The notes beneath the pieces are model-generated. The model ran no database searches and was not told the DNA's origin. It saw only the letters and a list, made by a program, of their open reading frames with translations. A stretch of 64,000 nucleotides of DNA from Intestinimonas sp. (GTDB taxonomy: Bacteria > Bacillota > Clostridia > Oscillospirales > Oscillospiraceae), in NCBI GenBank assembly GCA_022653075.1, contig JALCSB010000010.1:44932-108931 (forward strand), given 5' to 3'. The position numbers and the translations under genes are program-made. Within the stretch, counting starts at the first letter, position 1. Each line of letters begins with the position of its first letter. Below, piece after piece: positions 23,884 to 33,422 of this stretch.

Positions 23884-24835
23884 CCTCGTCCTCCTCTAAT
23901 ATGCTCCGAATCAGGAAGCGGGGACGCCCCTTGGTTTCCAGGTAGATTTTCCCGATATACTCTCCGATTACGCCTAGGGACAGTAGGATCAATCCACCAA
24001 TGGCCCAGACCGAACAGGCCACGCTGGCCCAGCCGGCGACAGTATACCCGGTCAGGTAGCGCACCACGATGTAGATAAGCATAACCATACTGACAGCAAA
24101 AATAAGAAAGCCCAGTCCCACAATGTAGCGGATGGGCCTGGTGGACAGCGATGTGATGCCCTCCAAGGCAAAGGCCAGCATCTTTTTCAGCGGGTATTTG
24201 CTCTCCCCCGCGAAACGCTCCGCCCGCTCATACGTCACCGTACCGGAGCGGTAGCCGATCAGGGGTACAATACCCCGCAGAAAAAGATTTACCTCCCGGA
24301 ACTGTGCCAGCCCTTCCAAGGCGCGCCGGGACATCAGGCGGTAGTCCGCGTGGTTAAAAACTACATTGGCACCCAGCAGGTTCATCAGGCGGTAAAAACC
24401 TTCGGCGGTATACCGTTTAAAAAGAGTATCGGTTTTTCGGGACGACCGTACACCGTAAACGATGTCACATCCCTCATAGTATTGATCCACCATGGCGTCC
24501 ACCGCGTCCACATCATCCTGCAAATCGGCATCCATGGAAATGGTCAGGTCAGCCCGGTCCTTGGCGGTCATAAGGCCCGCCAGCAGTGCGTTCTGATGCC
24601 CTCGGTTCCGGGTCAGGTCCACACCGGAAAACAGAGAAGATTCATCGTGCATTCTCGTAATAAGTTGCCAGGTCCCGTCCTTCGACCCGTCGTTCACGAA
24701 CATGATCCGGCTCTGGGGAGAAATCTTTCTCTTTCCAATCAGTGTTTCCAGCTTGGCCCGCAGGCGCCGTGCCGTCTCCGGCAACACCTCTTCCTCGTTG
24801 TAGCAGGGTACCACAATATATAGCACGTCGCTCAA
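23867..24835 (-). CDS. GT2 glycosyltransferase with two C-terminal membrane helices (GtrB/DPM1-like)
   Basis: About 322 aa. N-terminal GT-A fold (VPCYNEEEVLPETARRLR, FVNDGSKDGTW), the metal-binding DADLQDD, then QFREVNLFLRGIVPLIGY and two C-terminal transmembrane helices. This is the polyprenyl-phosphate glucosyl/mannosyltransferase architecture. The start is a TTG at 24835 (or GTG at 24844) behind a G-rich site; the longer in-frame versions read back through a terminator and the promoter box, so I reject them. Operon with the GtrA gene. Confidence 0.88.
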   Translation of the reverse strand: MSDVLYIVVPCYNEEEVLPETARRLRAKLETLIGKRKISPQSRIMFVNDGSKDGTWQLITRMHDESSLFSGVDLTRNRGHQNALLAGLMTAKDRADLTISMDADLQDDVDAVDAMVDQYYEGCDIVYGVRSSRKTDTLFKRYTAEGFYRLMNLLGANVVFNHADYRLMSRRALEGLAQFREVNLFLRGIVPLIGYRSGTVTYERAERFAGESKYPLKKMLAFALEGITSLSTRPIRYIVGLGFLIFAVSMVMLIYIVVRYLTGYTVAGWASVACSVWAIGGLILLSLGVIGEYIGKIYLETKGRPRFLIRSILEEDEDGKTD

Positions 24836-24871
24836 AACAAACACGCCCCCCTGTTTTGGTTTATATTGCAA

Positions 24872-24877
24872 ATTATA
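24872..24877 (-). promoter_or_regulatory. -10 element of the glycosyltransferase-gtrA operon
   Basis: TATAAT on the minus strand (24877-24872). A suitable -35 would fall inside the sigF terminator arm, where only a weak match exists, so the promoter may be weak or activator-dependent. Confidence 0.5.
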
Positions 24878-24889
24878 CTCCATCCCTCT

Positions 24890-24940
24890 GGAAAAAGCCA
24901 GTCCCGGAAATGCAAAGCATTTCCGGGACTGGCTTTTTCC
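24890..24940 (-). terminator. 24-base perfect inverted repeat, terminator after sigF
   Basis: Arms 24890-24913 and 24917-24940 pair without mismatch around an AAA loop, with A5 and T5 at the edges, so it can stop transcripts from either side. It ends the spoIIA operon. Confidence 0.85.
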
Positions 24941-24950
24941 ACACAGCTGC

Positions 24951-25667
24951 TTATTCTCGTAGTTTTTCCCGCAGCAACTCAATGGAACGCCGCTCGATAC
25001 GGGAAACCTGAACCTGTGAAACTCCCATGATCCGCGCCGTCTGGTCCTGGGTCAGTCCCTTAAAATAGCGCAGGAGAATAATTTTTCGTTCCCGCTGGGG
25101 CAGACTGTCCACGGCCCCGCGCAGCGACAGCTGCTCCACCATATGCTCTTCCATACCGCTGGTGCCCAGTACCCGCTCCAGTGCCGTACCGTTCGGCCCG
25201 GTCTCTGATTGTAAAGAGGAGACCGGCAGGTTAGCCGTCTCCACTGCAGCGATATCCTCCACCTCCAGACCGGTACACTCCGACAATTCCGAAAGTGTGG
25301 GTTCACGGCCCAGCTCCGCTGACAGCTTTTCCTGAGCCTGCCGGATCACGCTCCCCTTTTCCTTCATACCGCGGCTGACCTTGATGGCGCCGTCATCCCT
25401 TAGGAAGCGGCGGATTTCTCCCGCGATCTTTGGGACCGCATAGGTGGAGAACTGACAACCAAAGGCCGGGTCAAAGCCGCGCACCGCTTTGAGGAAACCG
25501 AGGCAACCCAGCTGATACAGGTCTTCCGGGTCCACGCCCCTGCCAAAATAGCGACGGACGATACTCCAGATCAGGCCCGCGTTTTCTTCCAGAATACGGG
25601 TACAGGCTTCGTTATCCCCGCTTCCGGCGGCTTCCAGCAGAGAGGCGGTCTCCGACGGCGTACTCAT
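24951..25667 (-). CDS. sigF: Forespore sigma factor SigF (SpoIIAC)
   Basis: 238 aa sigma-70 family protein. Region 2 (EENAGLIWSIVRRYF, DLYQLGCLGFLKAVRGFD, FSTYAVPKIAGEIRRFLRDDG), region 3 and region 4 (ERKIILLRYFKGLTQDQTA, VSQVQVSRIERR) are present. As third gene of the spoIIAA-spoIIAB-sigF operon it is SigF, the first forespore-specific sigma factor, held inactive by SpoIIAB. Its start overlaps the spoIIAB stop in an ATGA-type junction, so translation is coupled. SigG is the closest alternative but lacks this context. Confidence 0.96.
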   Translation of the reverse strand: MSTPSETASLLEAAGSGDNEACTRILEENAGLIWSIVRRYFGRGVDPEDLYQLGCLGFLKAVRGFDPAFGCQFSTYAVPKIAGEIRRFLRDDGAIKVSRGMKEKGSVIRQAQEKLSAELGREPTLSELSECTGLEVEDIAAVETANLPVSSLQSETGPNGTALERVLGTSGMEEHMVEQLSLRGAVDSLPQRERKIILLRYFKGLTQDQTARIMGVSQVQVSRIERRSIELLREKLRE

Positions 25668-26110
25668 CCCCGCGCCCCCGAAATCCGGCGTGAAATATGC
25701 CGCCGCAGCTTTACCGTTGTCCCCTTTCCCAGCGTGGAACGTACCCGAACGCTGTCCATAAAGCTCTCCATAATAGTGAAACCCATACCGGCACGTTCTT
25801 CTGTGCCGGTGGTAAACAGCGGCGTGCGGGCCTGTTCCACGTCGGCAATTCCCACACCCCAGTCCTGAATTATGATCTCCAGCAGATCATTGGGGTACCG
25901 GTGCAGTTTCATGCGAATTTTTCCCAGCTCCTTTGGGTAAGCGTGGACGATGCAGTTTGTTACCGCCTCGCTCACCGCTGTCTTGATGTCATTGATCTCA
26001 TCCAGTGTGGGGTCCAGTTGTGCAGCAAAGCAGGCCGCCGCCGTACGGGCAAAGCCCTCGTTTACTGACCGGCTCACAAATTCCACAGTCGCGCTGTTTT
26101 CGGGTCTCAT
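25664..26110 (-). CDS. spoIIAB: Anti-sigma-F factor and serine kinase SpoIIAB
   Basis: 148 aa GHKL-fold kinase. N box in IKTAVSEAVTNCIVHAY, G1 box DWGVGIAD and G2 box AGMGFTIME are intact. It binds SigF in the predivisional cell and phosphorylates SpoIIAA. Overlaps sigF by four bases. Confidence 0.96.
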   Translation of the reverse strand: MRPENSATVEFVSRSVNEGFARTAAACFAAQLDPTLDEINDIKTAVSEAVTNCIVHAYPKELGKIRMKLHRYPNDLLEIIIQDWGVGIADVEQARTPLFTTGTEERAGMGFTIMESFMDSVRVRSTLGKGTTVKLRRHISRRISGARG

Positions 26111-26163
26111 ATGTACGCCTTCCTTTCCCGGCGGGCCTGCTGCCAGCAGGCCTACCCGTCCTT

Positions 26164-26469
26164 TTATTCAAAGCGCAGCAGCCGGTGCAGCCCTGCGGCT
26201 GTAAAGACCCGGTCCGCCTGCTCCGGCACATTTTGAATGACAAGTCCACCTTCCAGCTCTTCCATTCTCCGACGCGCCCGCAGCAGGACCGCAATGCCGG
26301 AGCTGTCCATAAAGCTGACTTTACCCATATCAATGGTCAGGCGCTTCGGCAGCTCCGCGCCGATTTGCCGGTCCATCTCCTGGATAATACTCTTGGCGCC
26401 ATGGTGGTCCAGTTCACCATTGAGATGAACGCATAAAATGCGGTCTCTGCATGTACAGGTAATTCCCAC
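26164..26469 (-). CDS. spoIIAA: Anti-anti-sigma-F factor SpoIIAA
   Basis: 101 aa STAS-domain protein. The phosphorylatable serine lies in FMDSSGIAV and the protein ends in LLRFE as in other SpoIIAA. Start: GTG at 26469 with GGAGG nine bases upstream, which gives the family length; a longer in-frame ATG at 26550 reads through a large inverted repeat and is rejected. In its unphosphorylated form it frees SigF from SpoIIAB in the forespore. Confidence 0.93.
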   Translation of the reverse strand: MGITCTCRDRILCVHLNGELDHHGAKSIIQEMDRQIGAELPKRLTIDMGKVSFMDSSGIAVLLRARRRMEELEGGLVIQNVPEQADRVFTAAGLHRLLRFE

Positions 26470-26534
26470 GGCCGGTCTCCTCCCCCATACCTGTCCCACT
26501 TTTTGTTGGGCTCTAGTATTTTTCGTCATAAAAG

Positions 26535-26569
26535 AATCGCAGTATACCAATTTTTGGTATACTGCGATT
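26535..26569. repeat. 16-base perfect inverted repeat upstream of spoIIA
   Basis: Arms 26535-26550 and 26554-26569 are exact complements around TTT. It lies between the valS stop and spoIIAA. It may terminate valS, although no long T-run follows, or may be an operator. The outer parts contain GTATAC-like symmetric cores. Confidence 0.7.
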
Positions 26570-26640
26570 ATAACGCCGTTCTCCCGGCCTTTTCTGTCAA
26601 GTAGTGTCGAATTGGTATTTTTTACATGGCTACTATGCGG

Positions 26641-29271
26641 TTATATACTGCGCAGCTGTTCTTCCAGCTTGACAATGAGGGCGCTCAGTTTTTCGCCGCG
26701 CTCCCGCTCTGCCTCCACCACTTGGGCAGGTGCCTTGGTTACAAAGCCGGGATTCTGAAGCTTGTGATTCAATTTATCCAGTTCTGCCCTGTTCTTACCC
26801 AGTTGTTTTTCAATGCGTGCCTTCTCCTTTTTCATATCCACCAGGTCTGCCATGGGCATAAAAATGCGGGCTGCATGCGTTACCACCGACACAACGCCTT
26901 TCTGTCCTTCGATTACTTCGGTGGGCTCCACAAAGCTGATGTCACCGGCATAGGCCAAACGCTTCAGGGCTGTCTCGCCCAGTTCAAACACGCCGCGTTC
27001 CAGCGTGGCGATGGTGAGATGTGCCTTTCGGGAGGGCGGTACGTTCATCTCGGAACGGCAGGTCCGAACCGCGCGGATTGCCTCCATCACCATCTCCATG
27101 GCTTTTTCCTCCATGGGAAAGTCCAGTTCCACATGATGTTTTGGCCAGGTTTGCAACATGAGGTAGTCGCCCTCGTGGGGCAGAGCCTGCCAGATCTCCT
27201 CGGTGATAAAAGGCATAAACGGATGCAGCAGTTTCAACGTCTCGGTGAGCACATAGCACAGTACATTCTGGGCATTTGCCTTGGCCCCTTCGTCCTCGCC
27301 CTGCAGACGCGGCTTGGTCAGTTCGATATACCAGTCACAGTAGTCGTCCCAGATAAAATCATAGACCTTCTGGGCGGCAACACCCAACTCATATCGCTCC
27401 ATATTGTCTGTAACCTCTGGAATTAGCGAATTGAGTTTGGATAGAATCCATTTATCCTCCAAGTTCAGCTCGTTGGGCAGTTCACATTTGTTAATGGTTA
27501 AGTTCATCATCAGGAAACGGGAGGCGTTCCAGATCTTATTGGCAAAGTTGCGCATGGCCTCACAGCGCTCGGTATAAAAACGCATGTCATTTCCGGGTGA
27601 ATTTCCGGTGATCAGATTGAAGCGAAGCGCGTCCGCGCCGTATTGGTCCGCCATCTCCAGCGGGTCGATGCCATTGCCCAGCGACTTGGACATCTTGCGC
27701 CCCTTGTCATCCCGGACCAAACCATGGATAAAAACCGTGTGGAACGGCGTCTTACCGGTATGGGCACAGCCTGAAAAAATCATGCGGGCCACCCAGAAAA
27801 AGATAATGTCATACCCGGTAACCAGCACGTCCGTGGGATAAAAGTACCGAAAATCTTCCGTATTTTCTGGCCAGCCCAGAGTGGAAAACGGCCACAGGGC
27901 AGAGGAAAACCAGGTGTCCAGCACATCCTCGTCCTGGTGAATACGCTTACTGTGGCAGTGCTGGCACTCGGTGGGGTCGGTCTCGGAAACGGTCATCTTT
28001 CCGCAGTCGTCACAGTACCATACCGGAATCTGATGGCCCCACCACAGCTGACGGGAAATACACCAGTCATGAACATTCTCCATCCAGTTGGTGTAGACCT
28101 TAGAAAAGCGGTCCGGCACGAATTTGGTCTCACCCTGCCTCACCACGCGCAGGGCCTCCTCAGCCAGTGGTGCCATTTTTACAAACCACTGGGCAGAGAT
28201 AAGGGGCTCCACATCGGTGCCGCAGCGGTAGCAGGTGCCCACATTGTGCTGATGGGGTTCAATTTTATCCAGAAGGCCCAGCTTGTCCAGATCCTCCACA
28301 ATGACCTTCCGGGCCTCGTAACGGTCCATCCCCTGGTATTTTCCACCCAGTTCATTAATTTTTCCGTTGTCATCCAGCACCCGAATGCACTCCAGATTAT
28401 GCCGGAGCCCCACCTCAAAGTCGTTGGGATCGTGGGCGGGTGTCATCTTCACGCAGCCCGTACCGAACTCCATATCCACATACTCGTCGGCCACAACAGG
28501 AATTTCCCGGTCCATCAAGGGCAGGATGCAGGTTTTTCCCACAAGGTCCCGATACCGCCCGTCATTGGGATTCACAGCTACGCCGGTATCGCCCAGCATG
28601 GTCTCCGGCCGGGTGGTGGCCACCACCACATACCGGCCTTCTTCCCCCTTGATGGGGTACTTCAAGTGCCACAGATAGCCGGGCTTGTCCTTGTACTCCA
28701 CCTCGGCGTCGCTGAGAGCGGTGGTACAATGGGGGCACCAGTTAATAATGCGGCTGCCTTTATATATAAGGCCCTTCTCATACATGCTGACGAACACATG
28801 GCGAACTGCCTTGGACAATCCCTCGTCCATGGTAAAGCGGGCCCGGGACCAGTCGCAGGAGGCACCCAACTTTTTTTGCTGTTCCACAATACGGCCGCCG
28901 AATTTCTTCTTCCACGACCAAACCCGGTCAATGAATTTATCCCGGCCCAGGTCATATCGGGTTAGTCCTTCGCCCCGCAGAGCCTCTTCCACCTTGATTT
29001 GAGTGGCAATACCGGCATGATCGGTGCCGGGAATCCACAGGGCGGCATAACCCTGCATCCGGCGCCAGCGTATGAGAATATCCTGAAGCGTACAGTCCAT
29101 GGCATGGCCCATGTGCAGCTGGCCGGTAACATTCGGAGGGGGCATCACAATGGTGAACGGTTTCTTCTGTGGATCGCGTTTCCCCTCAAAGCATCCATTC
29201 GCCTCCCACATTTTATAAATCCTGCCCTCGACCTCTTGAGGCTCATAGACCTTTGGCAGCTCTTTGCTCAT
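26641..29271 (-). CDS. valS: Valyl-tRNA synthetase
   Basis: 876 aa class Ia synthetase. HIGH-type motif [15 protein letters not shown], editing domain (CP1) with [24 protein letters not shown] in [14 protein letters not shown], and the C-terminal valine-type coiled coil (residues about 800-876), which distinguishes ValS from IleS and LeuS. Start ATG 29271 behind AGGAG. Controlled by a T-box leader and a strong sigma-A promoter. Confidence 0.97.
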   Translation of the reverse strand: MSKELPKVYEPQEVEGRIYKMWEANGCFEGKRDPQKKPFTIVMPPPNVTGQLHMGHAMDCTLQDILIRWRRMQGYAALWIPGTDHAGIATQIKVEEALRGEGLTRYDLGRDKFIDRVWSWKKKFGGRIVEQQKKLGASCDWSRARFTMDEGLSKAVRHVFVSMYEKGLIYKGSRIINWCPHCTTALSDAEVEYKDKPGYLWHLKYPIKGEEGRYVVVATTRPETMLGDTGVAVNPNDGRYRDLVGKTCILPLMDREIPVVADEYVDMEFGTGCVKMTPAHDPNDFEVGLRHNLECIRVLDDNGKINELGGKYQGMDRYEARKVIVEDLDKLGLLDKIEPHQHNVGTCYRCGTDVEPLISAQWFVKMAPLAEEALRVVRQGETKFVPDRFSKVYTNWMENVHDWCISRQLWWGHQIPVWYCDDCGKMTVSETDPTECQHCHSKRIHQDEDVLDTWFSSALWPFSTLGWPENTEDFRYFYPTDVLVTGYDIIFFWVARMIFSGCAHTGKTPFHTVFIHGLVRDDKGRKMSKSLGNGIDPLEMADQYGADALRFNLITGNSPGNDMRFYTERCEAMRNFANKIWNASRFLMMNLTINKCELPNELNLEDKWILSKLNSLIPEVTDNMERYELGVAAQKVYDFIWDDYCDWYIELTKPRLQGEDEGAKANAQNVLCYVLTETLKLLHPFMPFITEEIWQALPHEGDYLMLQTWPKHHVELDFPMEEKAMEMVMEAIRAVRTCRSEMNVPPSRKAHLTIATLERGVFELGETALKRLAYAGDISFVEPTEVIEGQKGVVSVVTHAARIFMPMADLVDMKKEKARIEKQLGKNRAELDKLNHKLQNPGFVTKAPAQVVEAERERGEKLSALIVKLEEQLRSI

Positions 29272-29302
29272 AGTATGTTCACTCCTATTTTTGTTGCATA
29301 AT

Positions 29303-29545
29303 AAAACGCCCCGAAACCATCTGGTTTCAGGGCGAATAGGGCATCCGCGGTACCACCTGAATTCGGGCACAAGCCTGCCCACACTTCATTGGCCTGTAAC
29401 GGGGGCAACCGCCGGTCCTTTCGCCGCAGCCTGGGAACCGAAGCTCGGGGATGACTTCCACACCACCCGCACGAAGGCTTGCACCAACCGCCTTCTCTCT
29501 TCGCATTGGGCATGCATGTACTGCTTCCCGTCACAGCATTTATCC
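29303..29545 (-). promoter_or_regulatory. T-box leader of valS
   Basis: The minus strand carries the T-box antiterminator motif AGGTGGTACCGCGG (29358-29345), followed by a terminator hairpin (29334-29307) with TTTT. Upstream is a stem I with the AGTA motif. The codon GTC (29455-29453) follows GAA and precedes the 3' strand of stem I, where the specifier is expected; GTC is a valine codon and agrees with the regulated gene. Uncharged tRNA-Val should therefore switch on valS. Confidence 0.9.
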
Positions 29546-29550
29546 TAATT

Positions 29551-29579
29551 AGTATATGCAATTCAAGATAAAAAGTCAA
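29551..29579 (-). promoter_or_regulatory. Sigma-A promoter of the valS T-box transcript
   Basis: Minus strand -35 TTGACT (29579-29574), 17-base spacer, -10 TATACT (29556-29551). Confidence 0.8.
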
Positions 29580-29580
29580 G

Positions 29581-29620
29581 AAAAAGCCGAAAGGTCCCGC
29601 CACAAACTGCGGCAGGACCT
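29581..29620 (-). terminator. Terminator after the rnf operon
   Basis: Stem AGGTCCTGCC/GGCGGGACCT (29620-29611 with 29601-29592, one G-T pair) followed by GGCTTTTT on the minus strand. Confidence 0.8.
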
Positions 29621-29661
29621 CTCGTTTAAATCCTGCGCCAATACAGGCACAAGATAAATGC

Positions 29662-30579
29662 TTACTGCTTGGATTCGTCCTTCTTTTCTGCAGCCGGTTT
29701 AACAGCCGTGGGAGCGGCCGGTTTGGCAGCCGCGGAAGCGGCAGGCTTGGCGGCCGCTGGCTTGGGTTTAATGACCGGTACCTTGCCGTCGATCACAATC
29801 AGCTTGCGGGGGCACTTCTGGGCGCAGAGGCCACAGCCCACACACTTGTCATAATCAATCTTGGCTAGGAAATCAGTGACCGTAATGGCCTCTTTCGGGC
29901 AGGCCTTGGCACACAGACCGCAACCAATACAACCGTTAGAACAAACTTTGGTGACAGCAGGGCCTTTATCTTTGGAGGAACAGGGAATCGCCACATGGCG
30001 CTTGGTCTTATACGGCTCCAGCGAAATGATATGCCGTGGACAGATATCCACGCATTTCTTGCAGGCTTTGCATTTTTCCACATCTACCTTGGCCACACCG
30101 TCCACCACATGGATGGCGTCAAAGGGGCAGACGGACTCGCAGGTACCCATGCCCAGGCAGCCATACTTACAGGCAAGCGGACCACCGCCGGGCAGACGAG
30201 CCGCCGCCAGACAGTCATGGATTCCCATATACTCATACTTGGATTTGTCGGCACCGCCGCCGGAACAGTGGACTTCAGCCACCATCTTCACGGATTCGCC
30301 CGCCGACACGCCCATAATTTCGGCGACCTTCGCGGCAACCTCTTCGCCACCAGCCGCACAGCAGTTGGTAGCAGCTTCGCCTTTTACAACGGCGGCAGCA
30401 TAGCCACCGCAGCCGGCATAGCCGCAGCCACCACAGTTAGCACCAGGCAGGCAGGCCGCGATGGCCTCCTCACGTGGGTCCTTCTCCACAGCGAAAACTT
30501 TGGCCGCAAATGCCAGCACTAAGCCAAACACAGCACCCAGAACGCCCAGGATCACAACACAGGTTACAACAGTATTCAT
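29662..30579 (-). CDS. rnfB: Rnf complex ferredoxin-type subunit RnfB
   Basis: 305 aa. N-terminal membrane helix (VVTCVVILGVLGAVFGLVLAFA), then the Fe-S domain signature CLPGANCGGCGYAGCGGYA and several 4Fe-4S motifs (CESVCPFD, CKACKKCVDICP, CIGCGLCAKACP, CVGCGLCAQKCP). RnfB takes electrons from reduced ferredoxin. The last 35 or so residues are a low-complexity Ala/Pro/Lys repeat (KPAAAKPAASAAAKPAA) ending in acidic/polar residues, an extension not needed for function in typical RnfB. Last gene of rnfCDGEAB, which is the clostridial order. Confidence 0.95.
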   Translation of the reverse strand: MNTVVTCVVILGVLGAVFGLVLAFAAKVFAVEKDPREEAIAACLPGANCGGCGYAGCGGYAAAVVKGEAATNCCAAGGEEVAAKVAEIMGVSAGESVKMVAEVHCSGGGADKSKYEYMGIHDCLAAARLPGGGPLACKYGCLGMGTCESVCPFDAIHVVDGVAKVDVEKCKACKKCVDICPRHIISLEPYKTKRHVAIPCSSKDKGPAVTKVCSNGCIGCGLCAKACPKEAITVTDFLAKIDYDKCVGCGLCAQKCPRKLIVIDGKVPVIKPKPAAAKPAASAAAKPAAPTAVKPAAEKKDESKQ

Positions 30580-30595
30580 TCTATCAGCTCCTCCC

Positions 30596-31189
30596 TTACC
30601 AGACTACTTTCAGGCCGCTGAATCCCATAAAGCACAGGGCGAGCAAACCTGCGGTAATCAGGGCGATGGGGAAACCTTCAAAGCTCTTGGGGCAATCGGA
30701 AAACTCCAAGCGCTCACGCACACTGGCGAACAGTACGATGGCAACCAGAAAGCCAATGCCACCGGTTACGCCGTAGACCAGGCTTTCAATAAAGTTATAG
30801 CCATTCTGGATGTTCAGCAGAGCAACGCCCAGCACTGCGCAGTTCGTGGTGATTAGCGGCAGGTAAATGCCCAGTGCGGAGTAGAGCGCAGGCACCGACT
30901 TCTGCAGGAACATTTCAATAAACTGCACCAAAGCGGCAATCACCAGAATGAATGCGATGGTCTGCATGAATTCCAGGTGGAACGGTACCAACAGGAATTC
31001 ATTGACCAGCCAGGTAAATACGGAGGCAACGCCCATGACGAAAATAACGGCAACGCCCATACCCATGGCAGTGTCAACTTTCTTGGAAACGCCCATGAAG
31101 GGGCAGATGCCCAAGAACTGTGCAAAGATGAAGTTGTTGACCAGAATGGCACCCAGGGCAATGGAAAACAGGGTTGTAAACATCTCCAT
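30596..31189 (-). CDS. rnfA: Rnf complex membrane subunit RnfA
   Basis: 197 aa with six transmembrane helices, starting [28 protein letters not shown] and containing the conserved inverted Cys-bearing helices. RnfA and RnfE are paralogous halves that hold a buried Fe-S cluster. Shares one base with the end of rnfE (TAATG junction). Confidence 0.95.
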   Translation of the reverse strand: MEMFTTLFSIALGAILVNNFIFAQFLGICPFMGVSKKVDTAMGMGVAVIFVMGVASVFTWLVNEFLLVPFHLEFMQTIAFILVIAALVQFIEMFLQKSVPALYSALGIYLPLITTNCAVLGVALLNIQNGYNFIESLVYGVTGGIGFLVAIVLFASVRERLEFSDCPKSFEGFPIALITAGLLALCFMGFSGLKVVW

Positions 31190-31827
31190 TACTTGGACAC
31201 CTCCTCAGTATCAGTCTTCTTGGGGCGGTTCATGGCCCATTGCGTGACGGCAATCAGCACACCCAGCACCAAAAAGCCGCCTACAGGGAGCGCCAGGCCC
31301 AGCGCCGGGAACCCTTCGGGAATAATGCGGATACCATCGGCGCTGATAATCCCGCCGCCGAAGGTACCATTGCCTAAAAATTCGCGGACCACGCACAGCA
31401 CCAGCAGAACCCAAGTGTAGCCCAGCCCCTGGAAGATACCGTCCAGCGCGGAGGCTCCCACGCTCTGTTTAGAAGCAAACGCCTCGGCACGTCCCAGAAT
31501 GATGCAGTTAACGACGATCAGCGGAATGAATACGCCCAGGTTCTCCGCCAAGCTCGGCAGATACGCCTGCATCATCAAATCGACGATGGTCACAAAGGTG
31601 GCGATAACCACAATATAACAGGCAATCCGGATTTTATTAGGGATTACTTTCCGGAGCAGAGAGATCACGATATTGGAGCAGGTCAGGATGGCCAGTACGG
31701 ACAAGCCCATGCCCAAGCCGTTGAACAGCACCGTGGTGATGGCCATGGTGGAGCACATGCCCAGCAACTGGACCAGAACCGGGTTCTGGGTAACCAGACC
31801 TTCTTTCAACTGTTTTTTTACATTCAT
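31189..31827 (-). CDS. rnfE: Rnf complex membrane subunit RnfE
   Basis: 212 aa, six helices. [21 protein letters not shown] matches RnfE/NqrD, and the [17 protein letters not shown] segment follows. Paralogue of RnfA; together they form the membrane core. Lies between rnfG and rnfA. Confidence 0.95.
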   Translation of the reverse strand: MNVKKQLKEGLVTQNPVLVQLLGMCSTMAITTVLFNGLGMGLSVLAILTCSNIVISLLRKVIPNKIRIACYIVVIATFVTIVDLMMQAYLPSLAENLGVFIPLIVVNCIILGRAEAFASKQSVGASALDGIFQGLGYTWVLLVLCVVREFLGNGTFGGGIISADGIRIIPEGFPALGLALPVGGFLVLGVLIAVTQWAMNRPKKTDTEEVSK

Positions 31828-31839
31828 GGCTTACCCTCC

Positions 31840-32385
31840 TTAACCCAGCGATTGAACGGCAGTCAGGGCGGAGTTCACGCCGCGGCAGACCGCACGGGAG
31901 GTAATGGTGGCGCCGGTAAGGGCATTAATGGTACCGCCGTCCTTTGTCACGCTGAACGGACCGGAGCCGCCGGTGAACTGACCGTAAAAGGTCTCCTTTT
32001 TGGCGTTCTGGCCTAAGCCGGAAGTCTCACTCATGCTAATAAAGGAGATGCCGGAAATCGTGCCGTCGTCCTTGACACCGACCACCATGTCGATCACGCC
32101 GCCGAAGCCGGTGGGTCCGACTTCCACTACATAGCCGGCATCACCAGCCTTATTGACGGCAAGAATGGTGGCGTCATCGCCGCTGTAGTCGACTTTTTCA
32201 TAGTTGTCCGCAGGCAATACAGACTGCATAGCGGAAATCGTTTTCTGCTCGGTAATGGCCTCAATTTTGTCCGCGGTAACCATGTTGGTCAGACCAAGCA
32301 GCAACGCACAGACGGCGCAGATGATACACAGCGTTATGGTAAGCTGCGCCATGCCGGGTTCTTTCTTCTTCGCAATTTCACTCAT
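31840..32385 (-). CDS. rnfG: Rnf complex flavoprotein subunit RnfG
   Basis: 181 aa. One N-terminal membrane helix, then an extracytoplasmic FMN-binding domain. The covalent flavinylation motif TGATIT is present near residue 158, where the Thr carries FMN through a phosphoester bond. Its start overlaps the rnfD stop by four bases. Confidence 0.95.
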   Translation of the reverse strand: MSEIAKKKEPGMAQLTITLCIICAVCALLLGLTNMVTADKIEAITEQKTISAMQSVLPADNYEKVDYSGDDATILAVNKAGDAGYVVEVGPTGFGGVIDMVVGVKDDGTISGISFISMSETSGLGQNAKKETFYGQFTGGSGPFSVTKDGGTINALTGATITSRAVCRGVNSALTAVQSLG

Positions 32386-33422
32386 GACGCGCTCGCCTCC
32401 TTTTTCGCCTTTTCCTTAGCGGCTTTTCTCATCTCAGGCGTAACCCCGAAACGATTGGGCTTACCAGCCTTATCCAGCAGCCAAGAGCAGGCATTCATAA
32501 TGAGGATAGCGTAGGAAACACCCTCGGGGTAGCCGCCAAAATAGCGGATAAACACGGTCAGCAGGCCGCAGCCAACACCGTAGTAAATTTCGCCTTTGGC
32601 GGTGACGGGGCTGGTAACATAGTCGGTCGCCATGAAGATAGCGCCCAGCATCAATCCACCACCCAGCAGATTGTACATCATCCATTCAAAGTTGCCGTTG
32701 CCACTCTTCGGGAAGATGAAGGTTAACACAGCTACCGTGGCAATGAAAGAAACGGGAATACGTACCCGGATCACGCCGCGGACCACCAGGTACACGCCGC
32801 CAATCAGAAGCATCAGTGCGGAAATCTCGCCCACACAGCCGCCGATGTTGCCGATGAACATATCCATTAAGCTGGCGTCAGGTATAATCCCGGAGTGCAT
32901 GAAATCAACCGACAGCGGTGTGGCACCGGTGGCGGCATCCACGGTGGAGCCGAACGCGGGAATCCAGTTTGCCATACCCGGCTTCACCCAAGTGGTCATA
33001 AGGACGGGGTAAGACATCATCAAAAAAGCGCGGCCGGACAGCGCGGGGTTGAGGAAGTTCTTACCCAAGCCGCCAAAGAGCTGCTTGGTCACCACAATGG
33101 CGAAAAAGTCGCCAATGATAATGGTCCAGTAGGGCAGCGTGACGGGACAGACAAAGACCAGCAGAATGCCAGTAATCACTGCGGACAGGTCGCCGATGGT
33201 GCTGGTCTTTTTCAAGATCTTGCGGTAGCCCCACTCGAAGAACACACAGGCCGCAACGGAGACGGCGGTCTTAGTGAGCGCGGCGGGACCAAAGAAATAA
33301 ATCGCGATGCACAGGGCGGGAATCAGGGAAATTACAACGTCCAGCATCAGGGAACGGGTTCCGATCGGGGAACTCACATGAGGGGAGGACGCAACCCCAA
33401 GTTTACGGGTTCCTTCGCTCAT
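32382..33422 (-). CDS. rnfD: Rnf complex membrane flavoprotein RnfD
   Basis: 346 aa, about ten helices. The flavinylation motif TGATPLS lies in the loop after FGSTVDAA; LGKNFLNPALSGRAFLM is the family signature. RnfD carries the second covalent FMN and takes part in Na+ or H+ translocation; the coupling ion cannot be deduced here. Overlaps rnfC and rnfG by four bases each. Confidence 0.95.
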   Translation of the reverse strand: MSEGTRKLGVASSPHVSSPIGTRSLMLDVVISLIPALCIAIYFFGPAALTKTAVSVAACVFFEWGYRKILKKTSTIGDLSAVITGILLVFVCPVTLPYWTIIIGDFFAIVVTKQLFGGLGKNFLNPALSGRAFLMMSYPVLMTTWVKPGMANWIPAFGSTVDAATGATPLSVDFMHSGIIPDASLMDMFIGNIGGCVGEISALMLLIGGVYLVVRGVIRVRIPVSFIATVAVLTFIFPKSGNGNFEWMMYNLLGGGLMLGAIFMATDYVTSPVTAKGEIYYGVGCGLLTVFIRYFGGYPEGVSYAILIMNACSWLLDKAGKPNRFGVTPEMRKAAKEKAKKEASAS

